Positions 33,292-43,352 of a DNA stretch of 64,000 nucleotides are shown piece after piece (the first letter of the stretch is position 1; each line of letters starts with the position of its first letter). Made by a program: the position numbers and the translations under genes. The notes below the pieces were generated by a model that saw only the letters and a program-made list of their open reading frames with translations, did not search any database and was not told the origin of the DNA. Origin of the DNA: Zygnema cylindricum (lineage: Eukaryota > Streptophyta > Zygnematophyceae > Zygnematales > Zygnemataceae); assembly GCA_037447655.1 (NCBI GenBank), contig JBBHKE010002610.1:1-64000 (forward strand), read 5' to 3'.

Positions 33292-33579
33292 TTACAGTCT
33301 TTTGCTACTTCTCCTTCCCCTCTCAAAATTTGAGGCCGGAATAGATGGTTCTCGTGGATTCTTTCGAACAAACTCGGCTTCTCCCCTATCCCTTGATTCC
33401 GAATCAATTTCCATCACGTCTTCCGCTTCGGGTAGAGTTGTCACTGGAGTTTCCACAGCCGAGTCCTTTTCGGTCTGATTTGTACCTGGAATAATGTCAT
33501 CTTGTTTAAAACCTGGATAGTTAGGAAGCTCAAAGTCATCAGAATTTTCTGACTCAAATCTGATTTTTACTGACTTCAC
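33292..33579 (-). pseudogene. Family C integrase-RT linker
   Basis: An acidic, Ser/Glu-rich frame ending REPSIPASNFERGRRSSKR, the conserved copia linker before RT (families A and B carry similar QPSIPATEF). It lies in a different frame or is stop-separated from both neighbours. Confidence 0.7.
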
Positions 33580-33582
33580 ATA

Positions 33583-34536
33583 TTAGAAGGGATCCACAGA
33601 CTTTCCTTCATCCATAACTAATAGATGCTTTACTAAGATTATATCTTCCCTTTTTAGATCATAAACTCTATATCCTTTAACATCCTCATCATATCCTAAC
33701 AAATATCCCGGTTTTCTTTTAGGATCTAGCTTCCAATTAGACCGATCTGTATCTAGACTGAATACTTGACTGCCGAAAACCTTTAAGTGGGATATATCTG
33801 GCTTCCGGCCTGTCCATCTCTCATAAGGTGTTTGATCTTTTATAGCTGAAGTAATAACTCTATTCTTGAGGTAATTAGCACAGTTCATTGCTTCTACCCA
33901 AGACCTTTTTCCTATCTTCTTATCTGACAACATACTTCTAACATTATCACGTAGTGTTCTATTTAACCTTTCAGGTACCCCATTCTGTTCCGGGTTTTGT
34001 GGAACTGTCTTTTGGTGTTGGACTCCTTCTTCCCTCAGAAAATCCTCAAACTGGTTAGAAGTATACTCTCCACCATTGTCACTCCTTACTCTCTTGATTG
34101 GATTTTCATGGAGTTTTTCGCTCCATGCTTTAAATTGTCTAAAACAATCATAAGCTTCTGACTTGTTTTTCAAAAAATACGCTCGGGAATATCGAGACCA
34201 ATCATCAGTGATAGTCATCATAAATCTCTTCCCCCCTAGTGAGGGCACTTTAGCCGGTCCCCAAATATTTGTGTGTACTAGATCTAGAATTTTTTCTCCT
34301 TTATAGGTGGTTGTTTTAGGAAAGGGTAATCTGTGTGCTTTACCTTGAGCACATCCACTACAATCACTTATATCATCACTCTCACTAAACTGAATCCCTT
34401 CCACCACTCCCATCTTTTTCATCTCTCTTAACTTATCTAGATTCACATTCCTAAGCCTCTTATGCCACATCATAATATGATGAACACCAGCATAATAAAG
34501 TTTCTTCTTTTCATTACTTAAAACCAGCCTAAACAT
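33583..34536 (-). pseudogene. Family C integrase
   Basis: About 317 codons are open. Order: pre-integrase HHCC-like zinc region (MMWHKRLRNVN, CSGCAQGKAHRLPF), then the rve core with VHTNIWGP, TDDWSRYS, RSDNGGEY and NGVPERLNRT, then the C-terminal YERWTGRKPDISHLKVFG. Integrase joins the DNA copy to the chromosome with a D,D-35-E triad. Here the first Asp, normally in HTDxxGP, is Asn (HTNIWGP), which should abolish catalysis; the second Asp and the Glu are present. Confidence 0.9.
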
Positions 34537-34890
34537 CCTATGGCTACCTTTCCTAGCAATGAAATAGACATCTCCTCAAAACAAGCAGTAAAGACTCCTT
34601 CCCTAATGCTAGTGAAAATACCCTTATCATCTAATACAGATGTAGATATGAGGTTTTTGTTCAGCTCCGGAATAAACAATACATCGAAGAATTTCAATAT
34701 GGATGTCTTTCCTTCTACTAACACTTTCAGATCTACCGATCCTACAAGAGTAGTGGTGACTATCCTCCCATCCCCGTACTCTATCTCTACGGTGGGAATC
34801 TCTCTTTTCTTAGTGAACAGGCGCCTATCCTCACACATGTGCATGGAGGCACCTGAATCTATAATCCAGCCTGCTTCACCTTTCAATCCA
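34518..34890 (-). pseudogene. Family C aspartic protease
   Basis: The motif WIIDSGASMHMC marks the retropepsin-type active site and is intact. VEIEYGDGRIVTTTLVGSVD and LDVLFIPELNKNLIS-like sequence follow into the pre-integrase region. The protease cleaves the Gag-Pol polyprotein. The frame overlaps the integrase frame by a few codons, so a frameshift separates them. Confidence 0.8.
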
Positions 34891-34926
34891 CCGTAAGCAC
34901 ATTTCTGCCTTCGTGGAATTTCGACC

Positions 34927-35993
34927 TCATTTTTTCGCCTCCAACTCCTCATCCAAAAAAATCTCATCGTCCTCGTCCTCGAATTCCGCCTCAAGTACCT
35001 GTGTGACAAGGGTTTTTTTCTTTCCTCTCGGGGTACCACCGGTCTTCCCCTCTTTTAACCGGAGCTCGGTTAGCTTAGTGCACTCTGCCATATAGTGCCC
35101 CAGTTTCTTACAAAAATGACATAAACCTTTGGGAGCCCTTGGTTCGAACTCGTCGGTATGTTTTTTCTGCTCCCTACCCCCATAGTTTCCGACCGGTTTC
35201 CGGGAATCCTTGTTCCTCCAATCGGTCACAGTTGCCAAGGCTTGGCCACTCTTTCCTCCCCTTCTGATCTCAATCGTATTCTCTTGAACGAGAATCATCC
35301 TTACCACTGAGTTCCATATCCACCTTGAGTCAGGCAAGTCCTGCACACGGTTGACTATGTTCTCGAACTCATCGGGTAACTTCATCAGTAAAATGTTAAC
35401 CTTTTCTTTTTCAATCAAATCTTTTCTCGCACTCTCTAGCTCCATGAAGAGTGTAGCAAGCTCATTGCAAAAATCTAACATATTTCCCCTTTTGTATACA
35501 TACTCCTTAACTTTCTGATCAGCCAACTGTTGTTACTGAATCGTACCACTTCTGTTCATCTCTATGGGAGCCATCCAAAGATCGGATGCCCTTTCTACCT
35601 GAAATGAGGACATGCAAGTCCTTGAGTGAGATGGCGTAGGATGAAGTGCTTTGCCGCCATATTGTTGAAGTCCCAGGTTTCAGTATCATTCTCCTCGTTC
35701 CTCGGAATAGGTGACATGAACGTCGAACCAGTTGCTATTGGTGTGGTCGTCTCCTTCTCCTTTCCTTTGTCAACCACCTCTTCTTCCGTTGTCTCCTCCG
35801 TTGAAAGTGGATCCTTTTTCCTGGTGAATCTGCTTCCTCCAAACCCTTGAGGTATTCCAAGACTTGATGGACGCCCCAATTGTCCACTCACTATCCCCCA
35901 AAACCTTTTTTCGCATAGAGCTCCTATCATCATACTTTCCCAGTATATGAAGCCAGTTCCATTAAAGATTGGTAACCTAGAGGGTGGGCACAT
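34927..35993 (-). pseudogene. Family C gag with zinc knuckle
   Basis: The frame begins at the ATG of the primer site (MCPPSRLPIFNGTGFIYWES). It contains NMAAKHFILRHLTQ, breaks near 35,594-35,530, and continues through KEYVYKRGNMLDFCNELATL and the CCHC knuckle CHFCKKLGHYMAEC (about 35,080-35,120). Gag packages element RNA into particles. An in-frame TAG sits about 50 bp upstream in the 5' LTR; the 3' LTR copy has TGG at that position, so the ancestral frame probably began inside the LTR. Confidence 0.85.
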
Positions 35994-35997
35994 AACC
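35984..35997 (-). promoter_or_regulatory. Family C primer-binding site (initiator-Met anticodon arm)
   Basis: In element orientation GGTTATGTGCCCAC directly follows the LTR end ...GAGTTCA. It complements plant initiator-Met tRNA positions GTGGGCCCATAACC with one mismatch. This is the internal half-tRNA mode known for Drosophila copia, not the 3'-end mode (TGGTATCAGAGC) usual in plant copia. Confidence 0.7.
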
Positions 35998-37045
35998 TGA
36001 ACTCTAGGACCTCCTAAAGTCCTCAGAATGGACAGCTTCTAAGAAGCCTCTAGGATAATCTTGACCCCTTTTTGTTTCAGCAAAAATAGCTGCCACCGTG
36101 GCAGACAAAAACTCTGATCACCTGCATCCTTTTGAAAGCAAGACTCCCTTGAGTGGATAGCAAAAAGAATCTCTGAATTTGCTCCCCTGAGCAGTAAGTT
36201 ATGGAGGGTCAAAGTTGACCTTTTGTACAGAAGCTCTCTGTAGAGAGGATCCTATCTCCTAATTTTTCTAAGTCCTATCTCTCTCACAGACTCTATCTAC
36301 TGATGTACGGAGCCAATCAGTTTTTCCTTCCGTACACAAAAGTATAGCCGCCGGTGTACTTTATGTACGGAAATTGTACAACATGGCCTTAATGGCGACA
36401 CATGTCATATCCGGATTCGGTGCCGTAATCTCCGGAGATACCACGATCCAATGTAATTTCGCCACGTGTCATCCGATGTGGCGATGACCATAAACTGCAA
36501 AATTCTTTTTCCGCGATCTCGGTGCTAATTCCGGCCGTCCGTTTTAATTCACATTTGATCGTAGCCGTAATAAATACATGCACGGTATTTGTTTCGCTTA
36601 CGAAATTAGTGCGCGGTATTGATTTCTTATCCGTACCGCAATCCGTACTTTTACACTACCGGTTCTATGTATCCCGTAAACAATTATAGTTTAATGATTA
36701 TCCTACATATTTATATTTAAATAATTATCAAACCATATAGTACCTAACACTACTTCTAGTCTTAACGGCTAAGGTTACTGTCTATTGGCAGCTAGCCGTT
36801 CGGCAAGATTCCTGGTTCAAATCCTGCAGCCGCCACATTTCATTTTACTTAATAAAACCCGACTATATATTTCTCGTAAACCTCAGGATAGCCTAGGTAG
36901 CCATGGCTCTAGCTTCCTCTCCAATTTCTCAGTGACTGCGACAAGTTTGAGAGTTGGAGAGAGAAGTTAGAGGTAGACTGCCTCGGCTTCTTTCTTTATT
37001 TCTATTCAGACCTAGAAAATACTTTAAAAACCATTAATTTCTACA
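35998..37045 (-). repeat. Family C 5' LTR (1,048 bp)
   Basis: In element orientation it starts TGTAGAAATTAATGG and ends GAGTTCA next to the primer site. It includes a tRNA-like segment and a G-box-like ACACGTGGCG. Confidence 0.92.
36757..36837 (+). ncRNA. tRNA-like segment in the family C 5' LTR
   Basis: This is the counterpart of 31,358-31,438 with a few substitutions (CCTGGTTCAAATCCTGC; GGCTAAGGTTACTG). The box B-like core is unchanged. Confidence 0.5.
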
Positions 37046-37496
37046 ATCTGTTCAATTTGTGTTTAAGGGTCTCGTACCAACCATTCTGCGGAACAAACAT
37101 GTATGTTTCACCAAATGTACGGTTCGATTTCATCTTCATCATTGGAACTTACCGAAAGTGAACGTTTACCATTTCGAGGAAGGATCGTGGTCAAACAAAG
37201 TCTTGGAGTACATAATACTTTCCTTGATTTTGTAAAACTAACCAATAATAAATTTTGACCGCTTTTTCCACACCGTTGGATGAAGGTTAATCCAGTGATG
37301 GACTCCCAAGCGGTAAAATACGTACATACGAAAAACAAGACTACAAATAATCGGATATTGCGTATCGTATCACGATACGATTTTAGTAGAGCGGCAAGAG
37401 ACATTATTAAGATTTTGGCGATATACGTGTACGGACCCACCATGTAACGCAAAATATAGGGGGAAAGACGCTACATTACACAGCAAGGGTAAACAT

Positions 37497-37657
37497 GCTA
37501 TCAAAAAATGACTCATTACTTAAAATGTGTCGTTAAATTGTATTGTAAAAATGTATCGAAAAAATATACAGTCAAAACATAATGGATGATATATATTTAC
37601 GATACATTTTACAATACAATTTTACGACATATTTTTATGAGTTATTTTTTCTAGTGC
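37497..37657. mobile_element. Foldback (MITE-like) element, ~160 bp
   Basis: Two ~60-bp arms are inverted copies: the inner part GTCGT(T/A)AAATTGTATTGT plus AAAATGTATCG is nearly perfect and extends outwards to AAAAAATNACTCAT. In reverse complement the right outer end reads CACTAGAAAAAA, like the ends of CACTA-type elements; the left end is less clear. No coding capacity. Confidence 0.6.
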
Positions 37658-37828
37658 TGGTTATCGGTAGCCTTTTGTGGATAATCCATGACGTACCTTT
37701 TTTAACCTAGTATTTACGTATATTCGTAAAGAAAGTATAGCACTATTTTTTAGATATATCAGACCAATATGTCAATAGAACAATGGAGCGATAATTGTAC
37801 AATACTCGTCGTACAATTGTAACGTTTA

Positions 37829-38077
37829 AAGCTTGTACTATTAGACTTACAACGCATGACCTTCTTTTTAAGTGCGTGATGCACAGTTCGTACAATAGAT
37901 TTGTACTTTTTTTGTACAGACCAAATTTTGACACGTGCCGTGACATATTTTTAAGCTTGTACTTTTGGACTTGTAACGCATGACCTTTTTTTTAAGTGCG
38001 TGATGCATAGTTCCAACAGTAGATTTGTACTTTTTTTGTATGGACCAAATTGTGACACGTGTCGTGACGTATTTTTA
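37829..38077. repeat. Tandem pair of ~124-bp units
   Basis: Units 37,829-37,952 and 37,953-38,077 share GCTTGTACT, ACGCATGACCTT, TTTAAGTGCGTGATGCA, AGATTTGTACTTTTTTTGTA and GACACGTG in order, with scattered substitutions. Confidence 0.8.
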
Positions 38078-38529
38078 ACTCTAAACTTTGTGATACTTTA
38101 TGCTACATTCACACTAGAAATGGATGATGAATGAGATAAGGAAACGAATGATCCCTTACCATTCATTTCGCAAAAAAACAAAAACATAGGCGCCAAACTG
38201 ACCGACTGCTCGGGTGTCAACCTTTTTGGAGCGTATCGACGGATAAAACATACGGTCAAGTGCGTCAAAACTTGGAAACTGTGGTAAATCATCTTCTTTT
38301 TTAAAAACCCTTTTCGGAATGCAAAAATCCCACTTTGAAAAAACATGAAGTTGTATCCCGAATGAACGATCCGTACTGTAACGAAATTTTTTAAAATGAT
38401 AACCCATAAACGAATAGCCAATCAAAATCATGTAGAATAGAACGTAAAAAAATGTAAACTTAATACTTATTTGTAGTTTTGACGAAACGTCCTCCCCCCT
38501 TCTTACCTCCTACAGGTGAGACCCGATTT

Positions 38530-38840
38530 CCCTCGGACTGCCTCCCTCCCTCCCTTCCTTCCACCTTCCCTCTTCTCCCTCACCCTTTCTCTCTCACTCT
38601 CCTCTCTCTCTCTCACCTTCCCTCTTCTTCCTCACCCTCCCTCCTTTCCTCCCTCCCTCCCTCCCTCCCTCCCTCCCTCCCTCCCTCCCTCCATCCTTCC
38701 CTCCCTCCCTCCCTCCATCCCTCCCTCCCTCCCTCCCTCTATCCCTCCCTCCCTCCCTCCCTCCCTCCCTCCCTTTCACCTTCCTCCCTCCCTTTCACCT
38801 TCCTCCCTCCCTCCTCCCACTCTCTCTCCCTCTCTCTTTT
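38530..38840 (+). repeat. CCCT microsatellite/pyrimidine tract
   Basis: Long runs of (CCCT)n with a few ATCC interruptions, then CTCTCTCC and TTTTTCGCAG. The minus strand is (GGGA)n, the classic G-quadruplex-forming repeat. It runs directly into the splice acceptor of the myosin exon, so it may be an expanded polypyrimidine tract. Confidence 0.9.
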
Positions 38841-38846
38841 TCGCAG

Positions 38847-39010
38847 CCGATTTGGAAAATATATTGAAATCCAATTCGAAAAGAAAGGACGAGTTTCTCG
38901 AGCCGCCATTCAATCGTACCTTTTGGAGCGATCGAGAGTGGTACAGATTTCGAATTCGGAAAGAAAGTATCGCTCAATTTACAAATTATGTGAAGGGGGC
39001 TTTCGCTGAG
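38847..39010 (+). pseudogene. Orphan myosin motor-domain exon
   Basis: After the acceptor TTTTTCGCAG the frame reads [20 protein letters not shown], then [30 protein letters not shown]. This is the switch I region and following segment of the myosin head (family form: [42 protein letters not shown]). The first base completes a Ser codon (phase 2), fitting S|RFGK. Near the end a run of five G appears to carry one extra base: without it the frame continues AFAEVR as expected, with it a TGA follows. The SGAA-type motif reads SRAA and the RNYHCFYQLC segment reads [10 protein letters not shown], both departures at usually conserved positions. No P-loop (GESGAGKT) or later motor exons were found within about 1.5 kb on either side. 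Myosins are actin motors; this looks like a captured or stranded exon. Confidence 0.75.
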
Positions 39011-39011
39011 G

Positions 39012-39383
39012 TGAGACACTAGAACTAGTGTGGATAATTTTTTGATTTTTGCTTTTTAATTAAATATATATAAAGAAAGAAAAAGAACACTAAAATGAAA
39101 AATGAAGAAGAAAGAAAAATATATATAAATGAAAATTGAAAAAGCAAAAAAAGCAAAGTACCCAACTTATATCTGCAAAATTTAGGGTTCATTATTAGTG
39201 TGGTCAATTTATCAAAATTTTCCATGGATTGCGAAGAATTGATAAATTATAAACACAAAAGTATATATATATATAGTGTGTTTTCAATATTAGCTTTTTC
39301 TTAGTCTCTCCCTCCCTCCTTATAAGCCCTTCCTCCCTCCTAATTTGCCCTCCCTCCCTCCTTTTAACCCTCTTCGAAAGAGA
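39012..39383. other. AT-rich spacer and short CCCT tract
   Basis: AT-rich sequence is followed by CCCT-rich runs with TAATTTGCCC interruptions at about 39,305-39,370. These directly precede the gypsy RT fragment. Confidence 0.5.
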
Positions 39384-39467
39384 TCTTCGACTCTCTTGCT
39401 GGGGCCACCATTAACTCAATGTTGGATATGAAGAATGGATTCCACCAGATTGCAATGGAGCCGAAGC
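39384..39467 (+). pseudogene. Gypsy RT fragment, left of the solo LTR
   Basis: The frame encodes FDSLAGATINSMLDMKNGFH and QIAMEPK, the Ty3/gypsy RT motif in which KSGYHQI is usual. It ends where the family E LTR begins, and the matching continuation is found at about 40,650. Confidence 0.75.
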
Positions 39468-40644
39468 TGTTGAGATATTAAATCTTTAGTTCAGTAAATA
39501 GAGTAGACAAAAAAGACGTAGAATAGTATCTAAATAAGACTTACCTTTATTAGTGTTACAATAGCCAAAGTACAATAGAGTGTCTTGTACTTTTGCAAGT
39601 TTTACGGAGTGGCGTCGACACGCGTCACGCAGCAGACAATTGAAATCGCAAGATCAGACGGACGGAATCTGATCCGGATACCTCGGAAAATGTATGGTAC
39701 GGCTATTTTTGGTTTCATACGGATATTTAGGAAGTATATGGTACAGAATGATTTTATGATCATTAAATGGAGACGTTCGGATATTTTGGAAATAAATTGT
39801 ACGATACGACTTATGAACATTGATTTTGAGAGACGTCGATGGACACGATTCACCTGGGACCACAAGCATGATTCACATGGGACCGCAAGTGACGAGGCGT
39901 GATTTACGTGGGACCACAAGTGACGCGGCGTGATTCACGTGGGACCGCAAGTGAGACCGCAAAAGACGAGGCGTGATTTACGTGGGACCACAAGTGACGA
40001 GGCGTGATTCACGTGGGACAACAAGTGACGAAGCACTTAGGTGCTTCGTCCTACACTACGACAGTAGGTTGGACTTTAACAACAGCCGTGACTAAGCACC
40101 TGGAACATTTTGTACGGTCCGTAACCTGGAAATATTTGAATATCAAAGTTTTGTAGTTTAGTGTATTAAAAATTAGTGTTTCATTAATTAGGTTTTTGGA
40201 AAATAATAATCAGGTTTTTGGAGGTACTCTAGGTACAGTAAAGAACAGGCTGGATACTTTGTCGTTAGTCAAGATAGTTCCGTAGTACGGTCACCTGAAT
40301 TAGTGTGACCAGTAGATACTCACTGTGAGTATATATTTTAGGACTTACCCAATTTTGTACTATCCAGTTTTGGGAATATGATTTTCTAAGGGCAATTTTT
40401 TAGAAGACTTTCAAACATCATATCTTATGGTTTAACAAGTCATTTGGGCTGCAATTTTGTCAATTGACATTTTATTGTATTGTGTATCACTGTAGCAAAT
40501 TTGAAACATTTTGGCTTTCTGGGTCATATTTTGTGTCAGTTCAAAGTTGTATGTTAAGTAGGTACTTTGATAGTTTCGTTTTTTAATGTCTACTTCCACT
40601 ACTCTGGCGGCCTCCTTTGGCGGTTGGTTCGTTGTAGAACAAAG
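39468..40644 (+). mobile_element. Family E solo LTR inserted in gypsy RT
   Basis: The LTR starts TGTTGAGATATTAAATC and ends near GTTGTAGAACAAAG, corresponding to the TGTTGAAATAGG...GAACAACA ends of the inverted copy at 57,811-58,893. Gypsy RT coding sequence lies on both sides, so no internal region remains. The right edge is eroded and no clean target duplication is visible. Its early part carries a G-box repeat array. Confidence 0.75.
39845..40035. promoter_or_regulatory. G-box tandem array in the family E LTR
   Basis: About six imperfect ~30-bp repeats contain GATT(C/T)ACGTGGGACC and CAAGTGACGAGGCG. Several include CACGTGG, the plant G-box/ABRE core bound by bZIP and bHLH factors. Position upstream in the LTR suggests an enhancer; activity is inference. 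Confidence 0.5.
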
Positions 40645-43352
40645 AAAATGAGAGAGGATAGCCTTTTGAAGGATCCGAGGTTATGATTGGGTGTACATGC
40701 CATTTGGCCTCAAAAATGCACCCGCCAAATTCCAACAAGATAGACAAGGCCCTCCATTGATTCGCACGGTGTTGCATCAGCGATGTGATCATTTCTTCAG
40801 AAATCCGAAAACACTAGAGCATATACGGTCGTTCTTGGGCTCCGGCGGCGGTTTGGTGCCGTCGGGAAGGCATCTTTGGGGCAGAAATCATTTATCTAGG
40901 TCAGGTGACTCCAAACAATGGGTCCCCATATGGTTAAGGTAGCATCCCCAGCGCCCTTCCACCACGGGCTGTTTCCCTTCCTTTCCGGGTCTAGCCAACT
41001 GTGCAGGAGGTTTATTCCCAAATTTAGTAGCTCACCAGCCATTGAATCAACTATTGCGAAGGACGAGAATTAGCGGTGGGCAGAAAATACCGAACGATTC
41101 GGTCATAAAATTTCAAGCGGATCTTGGCTCCGGATGCCCGACACTAACAACCTTTCCTCTTTACACCGACCAAGTTGGATTGAAGCCGGTTGAGTGGCGG
41201 CGTAACACCGGCAGATCGCTTTCGGTTCCTTAGATTCCCTCAAGCAGCATCCTGTGCTCCTCATGCCTGATCACCAGCAACTTTTCCTCCTTTATACTGA
41301 ATCGAGCAGGTTCGGATTGGGACCAGTGTTGGCTCAATTGGACGATGCAGGGGCGGAGTATAAATGGCATACACAAGCCGGAGCAATAACAGAGCCGAGG
41401 GGAATTACAGCAGTTACCACGGGGAATTGCTCACCGCAGTATGGGCAATCTAACATTTCACGCCTTACCTCTATCGAGTACACTTCACCCTTATTACGGG
41501 TCACCAACCCCTCAAATGGATAATGGAGAAAAGTAGTTGACCGGCAAGCTGGCCAGATGGGTTCTCATCTTGCAAGAATACAATTTTAGCATCATCCATT
41601 GAGTAGGGGAGATTCATGGGAATGCAGACGAGCTTAGCAGGAATCCAGACCCTTCCACGAGAGACTCTAGCGACGCTCGGCACGATGAAGACTCAGAGCT
41701 TAGCCTGGGACTTATCCAGGCTTCCTTTACCTTCATTTGGCTGCCTTAGGCTGAAGGAGAATTGTCATCTTTTGCTGCTGATGTTGAGGGGGGAAGCTCC
41801 CATTGGAGCCAGCCGCAAAGGTATTTAGAATGACACTGATTCCCTTCAGTCCATCCAGAAAGGTTTTCCTCTTCCCTTCCTGGCTGGAAGCCACTTCTCC
41901 TGTGTTTAGACCAGAATGGCGGCGTATGAAGGGGACCGTGGCATTCTTCTCATAAAATTGGTCGATGGGACGAAGAAAGTGGTTCCTCCTCTAGTAGATC
42001 GAAAAACCCTCAATGTTCGTCGTCACCAGCAATGTGGACACTTCAGACAAAAAGGAACAACCTCACTGGTCACAAGGTCGTATTCGTGGCATGGGTTGCG
42101 AGCCCATGTCAACCGTGTGGTGCAGACGTGCCTTTCGTGTGACCGAGTGAATGTTGCCTTTGACAGAAAAGGTGGAACGTAACTTCACTCCCTCCCCATT
42201 CGGGCGATGTTTTACAGATGGTCACTGGATCTGCTGGGACCGCTTCCAACCAGCCGGAGGGGAAACGGTTTTATTTTGGTAATGATTGAACAATTCTCCA
42301 AAAGGATAAAATTGGTGGTTCTTCCCCGAAAGGAGTCTAAAGAAATCGCGGAAGCATACTTCCAAGAGTGTTGTCCAAATTTTGAGCACCGGCAAAAAAA
42401 TTTGACAGATCCGGGGTCCGAGTTTGCCAGAGAATTTTCTAACCTTCTAGAGAAGTGCCTCATTGACCACCAATTGACTAGCCGAGACCACCCCCAAGCC
42501 GACGGCTTGGCCAAGAGGTGCGTATAGACAGTGAAGCGGTCACTACGAAAATATGCAGTGGTTGAGAATTTGGGGGAATAGGACAAACGGGGGCCTTAGA
42601 TTGCCATAGGATACAGGTTCAGCATGCAGGCATCCCTCCACTCCTATAGCTCTTACTTCATTCTCTTCGGCCGACATCCCATCCTACCCGGAGATGCATC
42701 GTCTCAGGCGGTTGTGCTTTTGGAGATGGACAATAGGGGGACTTTAAAAAAACTGATTGCCGACCACGCGAAGGTATTTCACCGGGTCTGGCTATGGGCA
42801 ATTTACTGGCTATGGCCAATTTATAGGCTGCTCTGTACCGGGATCAGCTTTGGTAATTCCAACACTGGAGTGGCAATTATGTCCCTCGGCAACGGCGATT
42901 TGTGCCCAAGAATTTTGTGTATCGCATGCAACAAAAGAAGGATACCTTGGAAATTTCGGCCAGACGAGTGATTTTCAAAGTAGTGGAGGTCTCTAACAAA
43001 GGGGTTGTTACCTTGGAAGGGAAAGATGGCCGCAAAATTAAAGAAAATCAGATCAATGTGTTCCCTTGCCATCTGCAAGGGCTAGAGGACGAACCTAGTT
43101 TCCACCTCACCTACTTTACAGACCCTCCTTGCTGTTCCTCTGCCTGCGATGTGTCCTCCATACCCAACCTCCTGTTGGTGTGTGAACACTGTCACCAGTG
43201 GTGGCATGACTGCTGCCTACCGCTGAATTAGGAGCCCCGCTCTCAACCAGCAAATCCGTGGTTTTGTGGGGACTGCGAATTCGGCAGCTAATTTGTCTAA
43301 CCCTTTTTAGTCACGCGAGACTAAGAGGGGGGCGAGAAATCTGGGGGGGTAC
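40645..43352 (+). pseudogene. Ty3/gypsy pol with PHD-finger tail
   Basis: In order: the rest of the RT start (IRGYDWVYMPFGLKNAPAKF, about 40,670-40,735), RNase H (HPVLLMPDHQQLFLLYTESS, HQPLKWIMEKSS), integrase zinc region (CGHF...CLSCDR, 42,030-42,150), integrase core (WSLDLLGPLPTS, DPGSEFAREF, HPQADGLAKRCV), SH3-like tail (VVEVSNKGVVTLEGKDGRKI) and a PHD finger. In HPQADGLAKR the usual catalytic Glu of AER is Lys. Much of RT after the first motif is deleted or scrambled, and stops and frameshifts abound, so the copy is dead. A purine tract (AAATCTGGGGGGG, 43,339-43,352) probably marks the polypurine tract. Intact relatives replicate by reverse transcription and insert at chromatin chosen by the integrase tail. 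Confidence 0.85.
43118..43294 (+). pseudogene. PHD finger at the gypsy integrase C-terminus
   Basis: The zinc-ligand spacing is visible: an N-terminal Cys cluster (PCCSSAC), LLVCEHCHQWWHDCC (C-x2-C-x4-H-x2-C with the aromatic pair before His) and, after one in-frame stop, PWFCGDC. This is a C4HC3 PHD finger, a histone-tail reader (often H3K4me3 or unmodified H3K4). It follows the IKENQINVFPCHL tail directly. Confidence 0.8.

Larger units (their letters stand above)
30597..37045 (-). mobile_element. Family C full-length Ty1/copia element
   Basis: This is a 6.45-kb minus-strand element with two similar LTRs (35,998-37,045 upstream and 30,597-31,646 downstream in its own orientation), a primer site, a polypurine tract and gag-pol in copia order (gag, protease, integrase, RT, RNase H). 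It is the most complete element here but carries frameshifts and a mutated integrase residue, so it is not autonomous. No perfect target duplication was seen (ATATC on the left, ATCTG on the right). The LTRs are nearly identical over most of their length but differ more in the ~170 bp next to the primer site. Confidence 0.93.
37046..38480. other. AT-rich stretch with a foldback element and a tandem pair
   Basis: No gene was recognised. Besides the two repeats listed separately, the open frame on the minus strand at 37,108-37,452 has no known domain. Confidence 0.4.

Noticed and set aside
30592-37050. Target-site duplication of the full-length family C element
   Set aside because: Flanks read ATATC and ATCTG, which share too little to be claimed as a duplication.
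39468-40644. Clean 5-bp target duplication for the left family E solo LTR
   Set aside because: The right border is eroded (GAACAAAG where GAACAACA is expected), and the flanks GAAGC and AAAAT or AGAAA do not match, so no duplication is claimed.
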